A program made the position numbers and the translations under genes. A stretch of 64,000 nucleotides of DNA from the NCBI RefSeq assembly GCF_030247605.1, contig NZ_JAOTSB010000005.1:62001-126000 (forward strand). The letters run 5' to 3'. Shown piece after piece: positions 42,069 to 51,283 of this stretch (position 1 is its first letter; every line of letters begins with the position of its first letter). The notes below the pieces were generated by a model that was given only the letters and a program-made list of their open reading frames with translations, made no database searches and had not been told where the DNA came from. This DNA comes from Acidaminobacter sp. (GTDB taxonomy: Bacteria > Bacillota > Clostridia > Peptostreptococcales > Acidaminobacteraceae).

Positions 42069-42410
42069 GCTTGTATTGCAGGCATTGCTTGTATTACAGG
42101 TGTTGCTTGTATTGCAGGCATTGCTTGTATTGCAGGTATAGCTTGTAATACAGGTATAGCTTGTAATACAGGTATAGCTTGTAATACAGGTATAGCTTGT
42201 AATACAGGTATAGCTTGTAATACAGGTGTTGCTTGTAATACAGGTATAGCTTGTAATACAGGTATAGCTTGTATTGCAGGTATAGCTTGTAATACAGGTA
42301 TAGCTTGTAATACAGGTATAGCTTGTAATACAGGTGTTGCTTGTAATACAGGTGTTGCTTGTAATACAGGTGTTGCTCGTAATACAGGTATAGCTTGTAA
42401 TACAGGTGTT
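42069..42410. repeat. 18-bp minisatellite, 19 units
   Basis: Nineteen uninterrupted 18-base units, consensus GCTTGTAATACAGGTATA. Variation is limited to a few positions (GTATA/GTGTT; AATACA/ATTGCA/ATTACA; one GCTCGT). The unit has no stop in several frames, so long open frames result on both strands: A-C-N-T-G-I on plus, P-V-L-Q-A-I on minus. Neither has a convincing ribosome site or gene start. Most likely a non-coding minisatellite or the remains of a repeat protein. Confidence 0.9.
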
Positions 42411-42934
42411 GCTGGTGTTGATGTGCGTTTCGCAGAGTCACTCGTCACATCAACATGCCGTTTAGGCTGCCGAATCGCCAACCAAACTTAACGGTTAGAG
42501 CGTCGGGATGGAAAAGACGAATGTCCACTCGAAATCAAACTCAAAATTTCTGCATTTGTATTTGGTGGAACCACCCCTTTCCTTACTCGGTGAGCTTCAA
42601 AAATACGAAAAAATTAAGATGATACAATTAACCTAATGGTGAACTTAACGCCTTTACGGGATTAAAGTACACTAGCAAGCAACTGATCTCTTAACTTTTT
42701 GTATGGCCTAATTATATCACAATATTCTGAAAATTCAAGACCAGAAACTGGCAACCTTAATATTATGTTTCTCTAACAGGTCGGTCAAGCCCTCTCAGAC
42801 CCTCAAATAGGCGACAAGCCCTTAAAAAGATTTTTTTAGAGTCAAAAATGAAAGATGGGAATCGAGGTGTACCGGATGCTGTTCACCGCCTTAGGCAGTC
42901 CCCACATCCAAGTTACCTCAACTTCCCACCTTAC

Positions 42935-43993
42935 TTAAAGCCCAATCCTGGCCGCAAAGGCGTCTATCCTGGTGTCGATCCCTTTATTCCTCAACACGCT
43001 CAGAGGTTCATTGGCAATCTCAATCAATGCGAAATACGGCGGCAGCATAAATCCTTTATTCAGGCAGAGACCGTCTATGAGCTGCATGGCGACGCTGTCT
43101 CCACCGGAGTTCGCCGAAACGACAACCCCGTAAATCCGCTTGTGATCCAGGCGGACGGTTCTGTAGATGCCGGACATTCGGTTGATCGTCGCCATCAATG
43201 TCGCGCTGATCGTATCATTATAATTGGGACATACCCAGACAATTGCGTCGGTATCCTCAATTGAAGCAAATATTTTATCGAAGTTATCCCCATTATAAAA
43301 ACAGGCCTTTTGTTCCGCAAAGGTCATGCAAGTATGGAAGGTGCACCCCCGGCAATCCCGGATCGTCCCATCCTCCAGACGAATTTCCTCAACCTGAAGC
43401 CGCTCGCCCAACCGCTGTGCCAGCCTCTGTATGACCATATGCGTCAGCATCAGAGTGTTGGAAGTTCGAAGATCGCTGTTGTGAATGACCATAAGGCGGA
43501 GTCTGTCCAGCTTATCCGGTTTTGCCTGACTCAACCTGAATCCCAGGTCACTGCACAGTTTTTTAAGAATCTCCGGACGCGTCCCAGGAAGATGCCTCTG
43601 CCAGGTTTTCAGGTTGATGTCGTCCGGAAGCGCTTCGACCAGTGGCTTTCCAATAAATCCAAGTCCCAGACTGTTGAGATTGAAGATTGCCAGTTTTGCA
43701 AAAGTCTTGCTGAAAAGCTCCGAAGAGGCATTCAGAATCAAAGCCGCATGGGCGCCTTCAAAGTTTGGTGAAGACGCCGCAAGTACCTTAAGGTAAGCCA
43801 TAAATTCAAAATCACTGCCTACCTCATCCAGCTCAACCGCGAACAGGAGCTTTTTTCCTCTGTAATCCACAGGCCAATCTTCCCTGTAAGTCACGAGCTC
43901 AAGGTCGTAACCCGTGCCAGCCACAACATCCGAAATCATTCGGCGCAGCTTTTCTGTTTTTAGACCAGGGCTGATGACTGTAAGAATCTCCAT
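42935..43993 (-). CDS. Flavodoxin-fold NAD(P)H:FMN reductase-like protein
   Basis: 352 residues. The C-terminal half (about 165-352) is an NADPH-dependent FMN reductase/flavodoxin fold: LRLMVIHNSDLRTSNTLMLT for phosphate binding, a C-x-x-C pattern in DGTIRDCRGCTFHTCMTFAE, and TDAIVWVCPNYNDTISATLM. The first 160 residues are a family-unknown extension (LELVTYREDWPVDYRGKKLL), rich in alternating strands and helices. ATG start; the first codons overlap the end of the LDH-like gene, so expression is coupled. Its electron partner is unknown. Third and last gene of the operon headed by the giant protein. Confidence 0.82.
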   Translation of the reverse strand: MEILTVISPGLKTEKLRRMISDVVAGTGYDLELVTYREDWPVDYRGKKLLFAVELDEVGSDFEFMAYLKVLAASSPNFEGAHAALILNASSELFSKTFAKLAIFNLNSLGLGFIGKPLVEALPDDINLKTWQRHLPGTRPEILKKLCSDLGFRLSQAKPDKLDRLRLMVIHNSDLRTSNTLMLTHMVIQRLAQRLGERLQVEEIRLEDGTIRDCRGCTFHTCMTFAEQKACFYNGDNFDKIFASIEDTDAIVWVCPNYNDTISATLMATINRMSGIYRTVRLDHKRIYGVVVSANSGGDSVAMQLIDGLCLNKGFMLPPYFALIEIANEPLSVLRNKGIDTRIDAFAARIGL

Positions 43994-45258
43994 TGATTTT
44001 CCAGCTCCTCATAAGCATCAGTTATGCGCCGCACTAATTTAGGGTCCATCATTTTCCGCTCTACTTCGAGGCCATAGGGCGTCACTCTGTTGCGGCAGCC
44101 AAAATAAACGCCGCCAATGCTGACACAGCTATAATGCCAACGGCCTTCCAGGGCATCCAGAATCGACAAAGCACCGGACGCCAGCGCCGGCGCGATGTAG
44201 GGTTTATACCCGAGTTCACGGATCCTTAGATTCGCTTCTACCGTCATATGCGTCAGCTTTTCAGAAATTTTTGGATCATATTGTCCTCTCAAAGAATCAT
44301 TGGCAATCACCAGACCTTTTCCGTGAGGACCATACGCCCTTCCATGCTCAAAATTGAAGTCCATTTCTCTGGCGAAGTATCGGGCACGCCCATACATGAC
44401 CCCAAGGCCAAAACCCATAACCTGTTCCGGCAGCAAGCCTTTATTGTCAAAAGCACCGTACTCATTGCGGTTGGAGGAATCATAAGCGCGTCGGGATAGG
44501 AGGTCAACAGGATCAGACACCACGGCGAACAAGCCTTTGAAGCCTTTGCTGCGGGCCAAGAGCGCATATTCATCCACTATTTTTGAGTTTCCTTCGTACT
44601 GGATAATTCTAACATCTCCGGTGGTGACACTGAGCGGCGGAATGCCTGCCGTGGCCGTAAAGGCAAAGACGTCGCAGTCCATGAGTTCATCATGCTTCAG
44701 TCCCCGAACCTTAGGAAAATTATCGCCGGAGCCTCGAGCGATCTGACCGAGCTCAATGACCCAGCGCTCAATGCGTTTTTCGTCAAGGTCATACAGCCCA
44801 ATTTCCGCAACACTATTCTCACCTTGCAGCAAGAGTCCTACGGCAAGGGTGCTGCCTACATCACCAAGGCCCATGATATTGATTTTAGCCGGTCTTGAGA
44901 GGGGCGCGCTGCCGAGCGCCTCCATCCAACGGGGCGAGTCTATGTTGATGAAAAAGGCCTTCAACGATCTTAAAGCTTGAATGAGGTGAACGGGCAGATA
45001 TCGCTCGAGCTCTGAAACAATACTCCTGCCGCGTTTATGATCCACCAGATATCTCAGTGTTTCCTTATCCTCCATAGCGTCACTGTCGTCCACAAAACGC
45101 GTCAGTACTTTGGAATGGGTGCCTGTCCGGATCGCGTAGTATAAGGAATGAATATCGCCAAAATCATCATCCGGTTCGGGGAAAATTCTGTTCTTTTCCA
45201 GGGATTTGATGCTCTGCTCACTTAAAATCAGACAGTCTTCATAACGGTATATTCTCAA
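43960..45258 (-). CDS. Lactate/malate dehydrogenase-like protein with N-terminal extension
   Basis: 432 residues. After about 125 helical residues of unknown type, a Rossmann fold begins with KINIMGLGDVGSTLAVGLLL and YDLDEKRIERWVIELGQ. LDH/MDH-like landmarks: VFAFTATAGIPPLS, VVSDPVDLLSRRAYD (in place of NPVD) and YGPHGKGLVIANDSL, with the catalytic-type histidine (G-x-H-G). It is longer than LDH (about 310) and quite divergent, so the substrate may not be a 2-oxoacid. TTG start with GGTGGTGG; the start overlaps the stop of the giant gene. Confidence 0.8.
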   Translation of the reverse strand: MRIYRYEDCLILSEQSIKSLEKNRIFPEPDDDFGDIHSLYYAIRTGTHSKVLTRFVDDSDAMEDKETLRYLVDHKRGRSIVSELERYLPVHLIQALRSLKAFFINIDSPRWMEALGSAPLSRPAKINIMGLGDVGSTLAVGLLLQGENSVAEIGLYDLDEKRIERWVIELGQIARGSGDNFPKVRGLKHDELMDCDVFAFTATAGIPPLSVTTGDVRIIQYEGNSKIVDEYALLARSKGFKGLFAVVSDPVDLLSRRAYDSSNRNEYGAFDNKGLLPEQVMGFGLGVMYGRARYFAREMDFNFEHGRAYGPHGKGLVIANDSLRGQYDPKISEKLTHMTVEANLRIRELGYKPYIAPALASGALSILDALEGRWHYSCVSIGGVYFGCRNRVTPYGLEVERKMMDPKLVRRITDAYEELENQWRFLQSSALV

Positions 45259-48200
45259 GTTTTATCCACCACCAGCATTTTTTTAAGTTTTCTCAGATTC
45301 TCGAGTTCGAGATCCAAATATTCACTGACTTTCCGATTCACATCATAGCGGATGTCCTCGCCTTTGTCCGGGAATCTCGGATAGACAAAAACTTCACCCA
45401 GTCTGGAGAACGTCAGTAAGCGGTCGTTCTCCCTTTGGTATTCTTCCTCTATGGCCATCAATATTTCCCTGCTGTTTTCAATGGAGGTCTCCGAAAGCTG
45501 ATAGATGCTGGTGACACTCGCCCCTTTGATAAAGCTTGGCGACGCGTAAGGCAGAATCAGATTGACGGACGGGATCATGTTGCGTTCCGGCGCGTCCGAC
45601 TTCCAGACTGCGTCGCCGCCTATGAAGGGATACATTTTACCTTCATTGAACCAGACGCGGATCCTCGGTATAAAGTAGGCGGTCTCAATGTCAATGTTTT
45701 TGGATTCCATCAAAGCCTTGCCTCTTCCTGACAGCACGCCGACAAAAATCTTCTGGATCTTGACGTCATGGCGTCTCATGACCGGCTCAATTTCCTTAAT
45801 GCGGTACCCTTTATCCAGGATGTCGTCCACCATCATGACCGGTCTGTTGAAGGATTTCAGCATGTTGGTCTGATTGTCCAAATCCAGATAATAAGGATAG
45901 GCTTCGATTTTGTAATTTTCCAATGAAAAATTGAAATATTTTTCAACGTGAATGGCCTTGGTGACTGTATTCGGCATGATCCAGCGCTTCAAAATATCGC
46001 CGAAAGGGACGCACATATACTCACCCAGCTGTCTCGGAACCATCGGCGTAGTAGGCACTTGGTTCTCATCACAAATCTTCTTGATCAGACTTTCATAGAT
46101 CATTGACCGGTCGAAGCTGAGGACGAGATGTCCCGGATACAGCCTGGTCATGGCGCGCTGAAGGCGCTTTCTGGCTCTCAGGATGGCAGATGTGACGCGT
46201 TCGGAGTTTTTGTAAGGGTCCTTGATCAAGGATTTGATGTCCAGGTTCAGAGTGCATGGTGACGACATGTTGACGGCGTAAACGATCTCACTTGGGCTGT
46301 CGCTTTCCATAGGCAAAAATCCCTGGAGTTCAAGAATCTCAACCATATCCGGGTCAATCCGGCCGGTGACCACATCTCTGAAAAGTGCATTTGTATAGTC
46401 CTTGGCGAGACAAAATGCCAGTGTCTCCGTCAGCAGCATCTGTTTGGGATTACGGTGCATCCGGTTTTCTGTGGCGTAGATGCCATCAATGACTATAATC
46501 CGTCCCATGCACTCGTCACGAATGGTATTCATCAGCATTTCACTGCTGAACTCCTTGTAAATGTTCGCAGATCTCAGCCAATGGAAGCACGAAAAGCCCA
46601 CCAGCGGAACGTCGCTCTCCATGCCCCGGACAATCAGCATCCTGAAATCCGTCAGTTTTGACGCTTCCCTGATTTTTTCCACGAACTGCTCCGGCTCCTG
46701 CCCAACGTATTCTGCCAGGCAGCGCAGCAGCGTCTCGTCCGGATCCGTGACAATTTCGACGTTGAGCGATTTTGTGGTCATGGTTTCCTTAAACTGCGGC
46801 TCCCGCTGATAGAGGCCCTTTTCGTAAATATAGCGGTGCGCGAGGGGATCCACCAGCTCGGAGATATCTCTGTTGTCATCGATATAATTCCGGATCTGCG
46901 TTGAACTGATCAACTCATACTGAGGCGGCAAGGACAGCACAATGCTGTTCTCCGGAAGCGCTGCCATCTTGTCTTTCAAGACTTCATCCTCAAGTTCGCC
47001 GCCATCTATCCGGCGGTCGAACACAATGTGCGGAAAAGACGTGATGGCCGCTTTCGCCTGCCCGATTCGATATGCCGAAGCGTTATGGATGACGTCGCTG
47101 CCCACGACAATATAGACCTCCGACGGGGCGAACACATTTCGAATGAAGTCCAGGTCCGGCGGGTAGGCAATGTTGATGGCATGGTCTCTTGGGAAGGTAT
47201 AGATCTCGAGTTCATCCGCCACGGACATCTTGATGATTTCACGGCGAATCAGATTTGGCTGGGTGCGCTTGGACCAGGAAAATTCGTCGACGGCCAGATA
47301 AACCTCAAAACCCAGATTCCTGATGTCCCGGGCAATCTGCTTGTGACTCAGCGAAAACGGATCGAAGGAACCCGGGAAAAACGCCACGCGATCCTTAACC
47401 GGAATCTCGATTTTCCCCCGGTTGTGCTGGTAATCCGAAATAAAGTGGTAGATGTGCTTGAGTCCCGAAGAATTGTTGAGGAAAATCAACTCTTTGGTTT
47501 CGTCCGTATTGTGATGGAGCGTCAGAATTTTCTTGATGGCCATCTTGAAAAGCAGCAGCTTGTCCTCAGACGGCATAGCGCGATCGCCGAAGATATCCTT
47601 GCCTATGACGCTTATAGAAGCCTCTGTGACACTCGGAATATAGCTGACCAGACCATTCAGCAGGATGCCCAGCATAGTATAGAGCCGCTCCCTGTAAATC
47701 TCGTCCTCTTCACCGTTGACCACCTTGTACAAGCCATAATTGCGGATCATGACCCCGACCGTCTTGGCGATCAGCATGCCAATCTGCGCATTGGACCGCT
47801 TCATTTTGTCCTTAAAGTCATCCAGAATTTCGTCCAGTTCCTTCGGTTTGACACTGAGAATGATCTTGCCCAAATATTCCGGAATGTACCTGGTAAACTG
47901 GTAGCTCTCCATTTCAAGAGCCCTGAGCAGCTCGATAACAATGTCATTGCGCTGCTCAAAGGTCAGTTCGTCAATCAGGCGGATCAACCCGGCTCCGGCC
48001 GTGTTTCGCACAGACTCAAAAGCACTGACCTTCAGGAGGTTGCTGAAGTGCATGGCTGTGTAAAATGCCTCCGAATGCTTGATCTGAGTGGCGTAATCCA
48101 GGAGCATGTGAATCTGGTACTTCTTGATGATGTCATGGGTTGCCGTTTTCAGGTTGCTGAGGAAGACGTCCGAAATCTCACCGCCGCCTTCCCGGAAAAT

Positions 48201-50147
48201 GCGGTGAATGAATTCAAGGCGGTTTCCTTGGCCGATGGTCTCAAGGATCCTCACCCTCGCATAGCGTTCAGCGATGTGCATATCGTCTTCTTCCATGGCA
48301 TTCAGGCTGTCTATCAAGAATGCTCTGTCCGGCACAAGCTCCGGATTTTGGAACAGATCCGACAATACGTTCATGGCGTTGATCCTCAAGATCAAATTAT
48401 CCGATCTCAGGGCATCCGCAATAACTTCTCTCATCAGGTGAGTACTGGTATCTTCCATGCTTTCTACAGGCAGGGCCCGGAAAGAGTTCAGCATGTACTG
48501 ACGTTTATCCGCATCTCCCGCGAAGTGCTCGTAGACCTCAAACAGAATCCGGATGCTGGCACGGCGCTTCTCAAGATCTGTTTGAGCTGTGAAATAACTG
48601 CGCAGCATGTTTTGAATACTGTAGGCAATCCATCCTCTATGCTTTCCAATAATTTTTTGCTCCGGCTCCAGCATCCTGTACAGGTAGCGCCTGAACATGT
48701 CCACGCTTTCCTCTTCGTGGCTCTCCACGACCGCGCTCGGCGGCAGCTCTTTGCGGATCGCTTCATCCAGATTGGCGATCAGAACGCCCATCAGGAACGC
48801 GCACTGCTTGCGCACATCCTCTTCCGAAGAAATGAGCTTGCTGTAAAGGAAGTTGATGACGATCTGCTTTTGCTTAATGGTCAGATAGGTGTTGTAATCC
48901 TCCAGGATATCGATGTACCCTCTCAGATCGTTGGCGTTTTCAAGTCCCCGGGCACTTTCCAGCATACGGTTCAAGGTCGTTTCATCCCTGAGACTGTGCA
49001 TCAGGAGAATGTTGTGTTCAATGGAGGTGAATTTCGCATGGGTTACCAGCGCGTCCCCGTGAATCAACGAATAATGGACACGTTTTCGCCTATATGGCGC
49101 ACTGAAATCGTCCGCAACATCCGGATCTGTGCAGACCCCAAGGTGATGCATATAATCCTCGAAATCGAGAAGCTTGCTGTACACTCTTCTGTAACGGTTT
49201 TCCTTGGCTTCGTCCACGTTGTCCAGCTTGTCCAGGATAACCCGGAAGGAGTCCTGGAGGGTATAGAAGCGCATGTTGTTGTCGTCATCCGACTTGACTC
49301 TGAAATCACAATAGATCAGGACCAAGGATTCCAGCGAGAGATTTTCAACCTCGAGATCCCAGGTGGAGTGGTTGATGGCGACGTTTCGAATATAAGTGAT
49401 GCCCCGCTCCTCAAACCACTTGCCGGTGTAATAGTAGTGATAATAGGCAACGCGCTTTATTTCGTCTCCGTGGCATCCGTATTTGCCCACATCATGGCCG
49501 GCGGCCGCACCCGACACCCTGCCAAGATCAATGGGCACCTGGGCATACTTGAGCTGGCGCGCAATTTTCACCGCCAGATGGTGCACGCCACAGACGTGAT
49601 CCAGCGTAGTATATCCCGTGAGCGCCTGGTTCAGCTTCATCATTTCATAGACGAAGTCGTCCTCATAGTATTTTTTGAACCGCAGGTATTCCGATGGATC
49701 CTCAAGCCCCAAAATCTCCTTTTCAGTCAAAAAGCGAATGGCATACTTGGATTCCCATGTACCGTCCCTGGAGTCCTTCTGCTCTTCAGACAAAATCTTC
49801 AGCGCCATAAGATAAATTCTGGCTACGGCATTGAGTTTGGGGGTCTCACTGCGTTCAACCGTTCCCGGAAAGGACAGATTGATGCTGAAATCATGACAGT
49901 AGGCGAGCATATCCTCAACCCACTCGTCCCCTGCCAGGCGTTCGAGCAGCGGCTTCATCAGATTGTACACAGCCACGGCGCCGTAGGATTTCTGGCGGAT
50001 CAAGTGACTCATGCGCGCCTCAAACACAGGCGCGTTCAACGCTTTCTCCAGATACACCATGTCGAGGAGCGACAGAGTTTTGTCATATTTCGGATTCATC
50101 ATCATTCGCATACGTTCAAGCAATGCCTTTACAATCATTTCGACCAC
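45255..50147 (-). CDS. Giant multidomain protein: HD hydrolase, helical repeats, NadD-like, GNAT-like, phosphoribosyltransferase
   Basis: About 1630 residues (GTG 50147 with AAAGGGTGG; ATG 50138 is an alternative). Domains in order: helical N-terminus; HD phosphohydrolase about 180-330 (HH.., AAAGHDVGKYG, VAINHSTWD, LIYCDFRVK: all HD ligands present); about 500 residues of HEAT-like helices; a NadD-type nucleotidylyltransferase about 915-1115 (VAFFPGSFDPFSLSHKQIAR, VGSDVIHN, ISSTQIRNYI); a GNAT-like region about 1128-1280 (LIVRGMESDVPLVGFSCFHW; IIVIDGIYATENRMHRNPKQ); and a type I phosphoribosyltransferase about 1310-1540 with PRPP motif VMMVDDILDKGYR (Asp 1441, 1442). A C-terminal helix ends it. 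It heads a coupled operon with an LDH-like and a flavodoxin-like gene. Nucleotide or NAD-like chemistry is inferred; the product is unknown. Confidence 0.82.
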   Translation of the reverse strand: MVEMIVKALLERMRMMMNPKYDKTLSLLDMVYLEKALNAPVFEARMSHLIRQKSYGAVAVYNLMKPLLERLAGDEWVEDMLAYCHDFSINLSFPGTVERSETPKLNAVARIYLMALKILSEEQKDSRDGTWESKYAIRFLTEKEILGLEDPSEYLRFKKYYEDDFVYEMMKLNQALTGYTTLDHVCGVHHLAVKIARQLKYAQVPIDLGRVSGAAAGHDVGKYGCHGDEIKRVAYYHYYYTGKWFEERGITYIRNVAINHSTWDLEVENLSLESLVLIYCDFRVKSDDDNNMRFYTLQDSFRVILDKLDNVDEAKENRYRRVYSKLLDFEDYMHHLGVCTDPDVADDFSAPYRRKRVHYSLIHGDALVTHAKFTSIEHNILLMHSLRDETTLNRMLESARGLENANDLRGYIDILEDYNTYLTIKQKQIVINFLYSKLISSEEDVRKQCAFLMGVLIANLDEAIRKELPPSAVVESHEEESVDMFRRYLYRMLEPEQKIIGKHRGWIAYSIQNMLRSYFTAQTDLEKRRASIRILFEVYEHFAGDADKRQYMLNSFRALPVESMEDTSTHLMREVIADALRSDNLILRINAMNVLSDLFQNPELVPDRAFLIDSLNAMEEDDMHIAERYARVRILETIGQGNRLEFIHRIFREGGGEISDVFLSNLKTATHDIIKKYQIHMLLDYATQIKHSEAFYTAMHFSNLLKVSAFESVRNTAGAGLIRLIDELTFEQRNDIVIELLRALEMESYQFTRYIPEYLGKIILSVKPKELDEILDDFKDKMKRSNAQIGMLIAKTVGVMIRNYGLYKVVNGEEDEIYRERLYTMLGILLNGLVSYIPSVTEASISVIGKDIFGDRAMPSEDKLLLFKMAIKKILTLHHNTDETKELIFLNNSSGLKHIYHFISDYQHNRGKIEIPVKDRVAFFPGSFDPFSLSHKQIARDIRNLGFEVYLAVDEFSWSKRTQPNLIRREIIKMSVADELEIYTFPRDHAINIAYPPDLDFIRNVFAPSEVYIVVGSDVIHNASAYRIGQAKAAITSFPHIVFDRRIDGGELEDEVLKDKMAALPENSIVLSLPPQYELISSTQIRNYIDDNRDISELVDPLAHRYIYEKGLYQREPQFKETMTTKSLNVEIVTDPDETLLRCLAEYVGQEPEQFVEKIREASKLTDFRMLIVRGMESDVPLVGFSCFHWLRSANIYKEFSSEMLMNTIRDECMGRIIVIDGIYATENRMHRNPKQMLLTETLAFCLAKDYTNALFRDVVTGRIDPDMVEILELQGFLPMESDSPSEIVYAVNMSSPCTLNLDIKSLIKDPYKNSERVTSAILRARKRLQRAMTRLYPGHLVLSFDRSMIYESLIKKICDENQVPTTPMVPRQLGEYMCVPFGDILKRWIMPNTVTKAIHVEKYFNFSLENYKIEAYPYYLDLDNQTNMLKSFNRPVMMVDDILDKGYRIKEIEPVMRRHDVKIQKIFVGVLSGRGKALMESKNIDIETAYFIPRIRVWFNEGKMYPFIGGDAVWKSDAPERNMIPSVNLILPYASPSFIKGASVTSIYQLSETSIENSREILMAIEEEYQRENDRLLTFSRLGEVFVYPRFPDKGEDIRYDVNRKVSEYLDLELENLRKLKKMLVVDKT

Positions 50148-50224
50148 GGGCGACCACCCTTTCAAAAAGAGAGTTGATTGCACCCTGTAACGGGTACCAA
50201 GATTATCTTACCACAAAGAGGACC

Positions 50225-50269
50225 AAAAAACGCACTCCATAAAGGTTGTCCCCTCAGAAGTACGTTTTT
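50225..50269 (-). terminator. Terminator of the V-ATPase/selenoprotein operon
   Basis: On the minus strand AAAAACGTACTTC and GGAGTGCGTTTTT pair over all 13 positions with two G-U pairs, then TTTGGTCC. It follows the selenoprotein stop by 23 bases. No terminator is visible between V-ATPase subunit D and the selenoprotein gene. Confidence 0.8.
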
Positions 50270-50292
50270 ATAGTTGTGTCTCAGTGACTTCA

Positions 50293-50631
50293 TCAAGTCT
50301 CAACAAAAAACTGAGTCTGACAGCTTTGACACGTTATTTTGAGTTTTCCCTTATTTTTGGGAACTCTGATTTTTATCCCGCAGTTAGGGCACCGCTGGAT
50401 TTGAAAGTCCACCAGTGCTTCGATTTTTTGGGTGTCCAGTCCCACCACCACATCTTCGCCAATTTTGAATGCCGGGACACCTCTAAGTCCCAGCTTCCTG
50501 AATTCAGACTGGGCAACCAGATCCTCATTGACATCTTTTTCAGTATAAGGATAACCCTTCTTCGAAAGAAACTCTTTCGCTGTTTTGCAATGAGGTCATG
50601 TTTTAGTTGTGTAAACGATTATGTCTTTCAT
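50293..50631 (-). CDS. Selenocysteine glutaredoxin-like protein (UGA read as Sec at codon 12)
   Basis: 112 residues if the TGA at 50598-50596 is read as selenocysteine. The start is MKDIIVYTTKT-U-PHC-KTAKEF, so Sec replaces the first Cys of the glutaredoxin CxxC. The rest of the fold is intact: EFLSKKGYPYTEKDVNEDLV, then KLGLRGVPAFKIGEDVVVGL with the cis-Pro motif GVP, and IEALVDF. A C-terminal C-P-N-C ... C-Q-S-C zinc ribbon (residues 81-104) is added. AGAGGAGG lies 12 bases upstream of the ATG, inside the end of V-ATPase subunit D. A SECIS-like hairpin follows the UGA. It should act in thiol redox. It lies at the end of the V-ATPase operon. Confidence 0.88.
50563..50579 (-). promoter_or_regulatory. 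Bacterial SECIS-like hairpin
   Basis: On the minus strand CGAAAGA-GTT-TCTTTCG, a perfect seven-pair stem with loop GTT. The stem starts 16 bases after the UGA and the apical loop is 23 bases from it, with G as first loop base. These fit the published bacterial SECIS rules (loop 3-14 nt, G among the first two loop bases, 16-37 nt from UGA). Confidence 0.75.
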
Positions 50632-50638
50632 ACGAGAT

Positions 50639-51283
50639 CTACGCCTCCTCTTTTTCAACCAGTCTGCTTTTGACCTTCATCAGTCTGATATTGCTGCTGC
50701 GTTCATTCTCGTCCAGTTTCATCTTAATATAGCGGATGGTCTCGTTAAGCTGCGGGATCGTCGTATATTCAAGGGCGTTTACACGTCTTCGCGTCTTTTC
50801 GATCTCATCTGCCATCAATTGACAGGACTTTTCAATTTCAGCGAGATGAACCAGTTTTGGCAACAGCGCATCAAACTGAGCCGCCGTGCGCTCGACAGCC
50901 GGAGAAGGCATCCTGCTGGATCCGGATCCAATTTTCGGATTTTGGGACCCGGACGTCAGAACCCTGTAGACCGGAAGCTTGACACTCATGATATTATGCA
51001 GTTTCAAGTCCACTTCAGGGGTTTTAACCGGCAGCATTAAAGCACCTTCGACAAAGGTCGATGACAAATCGCCTCTGGCTGCCGCCATGGATTTATATAC
51101 CCTGGAAAGTTCAACTTCAACCTGCTGTCTGACGTCGTGATTTTCGCGAATCATTTCGATAAAGTGCCGCATCAGCTCATCCTGCTTGTCCTTAAGGAGC
51201 TTGTGACCGCGAACAGCGGTAGTTCTTCGACGCTTGAGGTTCGTCAGCTCCATTCTGGTGGGATTCACATTGAGTCGCGTCAT
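50639..51283 (-). CDS. atpD: V-type ATPase subunit D
   Basis: 214 residues, central-stalk subunit. The N-terminus [20 protein letters not shown], then [17 protein letters not shown] is the V/A-ATPase D signature. Two long helices (about 5-75 and 120-200) form the rotor coiled coil, with [20 protein letters not shown], then [10 protein letters not shown] near the end. The ATG overlaps the stop of subunit B. Last ATPase gene of the operon, followed 8 bases later by the selenoprotein gene. Confidence 0.96.
   Translation of the reverse strand: MTRLNVNPTRMELTNLKRRRTTAVRGHKLLKDKQDELMRHFIEMIRENHDVRQQVEVELSRVYKSMAAARGDLSSTFVEGALMLPVKTPEVDLKLHNIMSVKLPVYRVLTSGSQNPKIGSGSSRMPSPAVERTAAQFDALLPKLVHLAEIEKSCQLMADEIEKTRRRVNALEYTTIPQLNETIRYIKMKLDENERSSNIRLMKVKSRLVEKEEA

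Noticed and set aside
42069..42410. CRISPR array
   Set aside because: Units are 18 bases and directly adjacent, with no unique spacers and no cas genes nearby.
41966..42491. Repeat-protein genes on plus or minus strand
   Set aside because: Open frames arise because the 18-base unit lacks stops in several frames; no ribosome site or sensible N-terminus was found for any of them.
47028..50177. A 1049-codon open frame on the plus strand opposite the giant gene
   Set aside because: It lies entirely antisense to a frame with clear HD and NadD motifs, has no recognisable domain, and reflects codon bias of the real gene.
50293..50631. Pseudogene interpretation (nonsense mutation) of the glutaredoxin gene
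   Set aside because: The single stop is TGA at the exact catalytic Cys position, the remainder is undamaged, and a SECIS-like hairpin is correctly placed.
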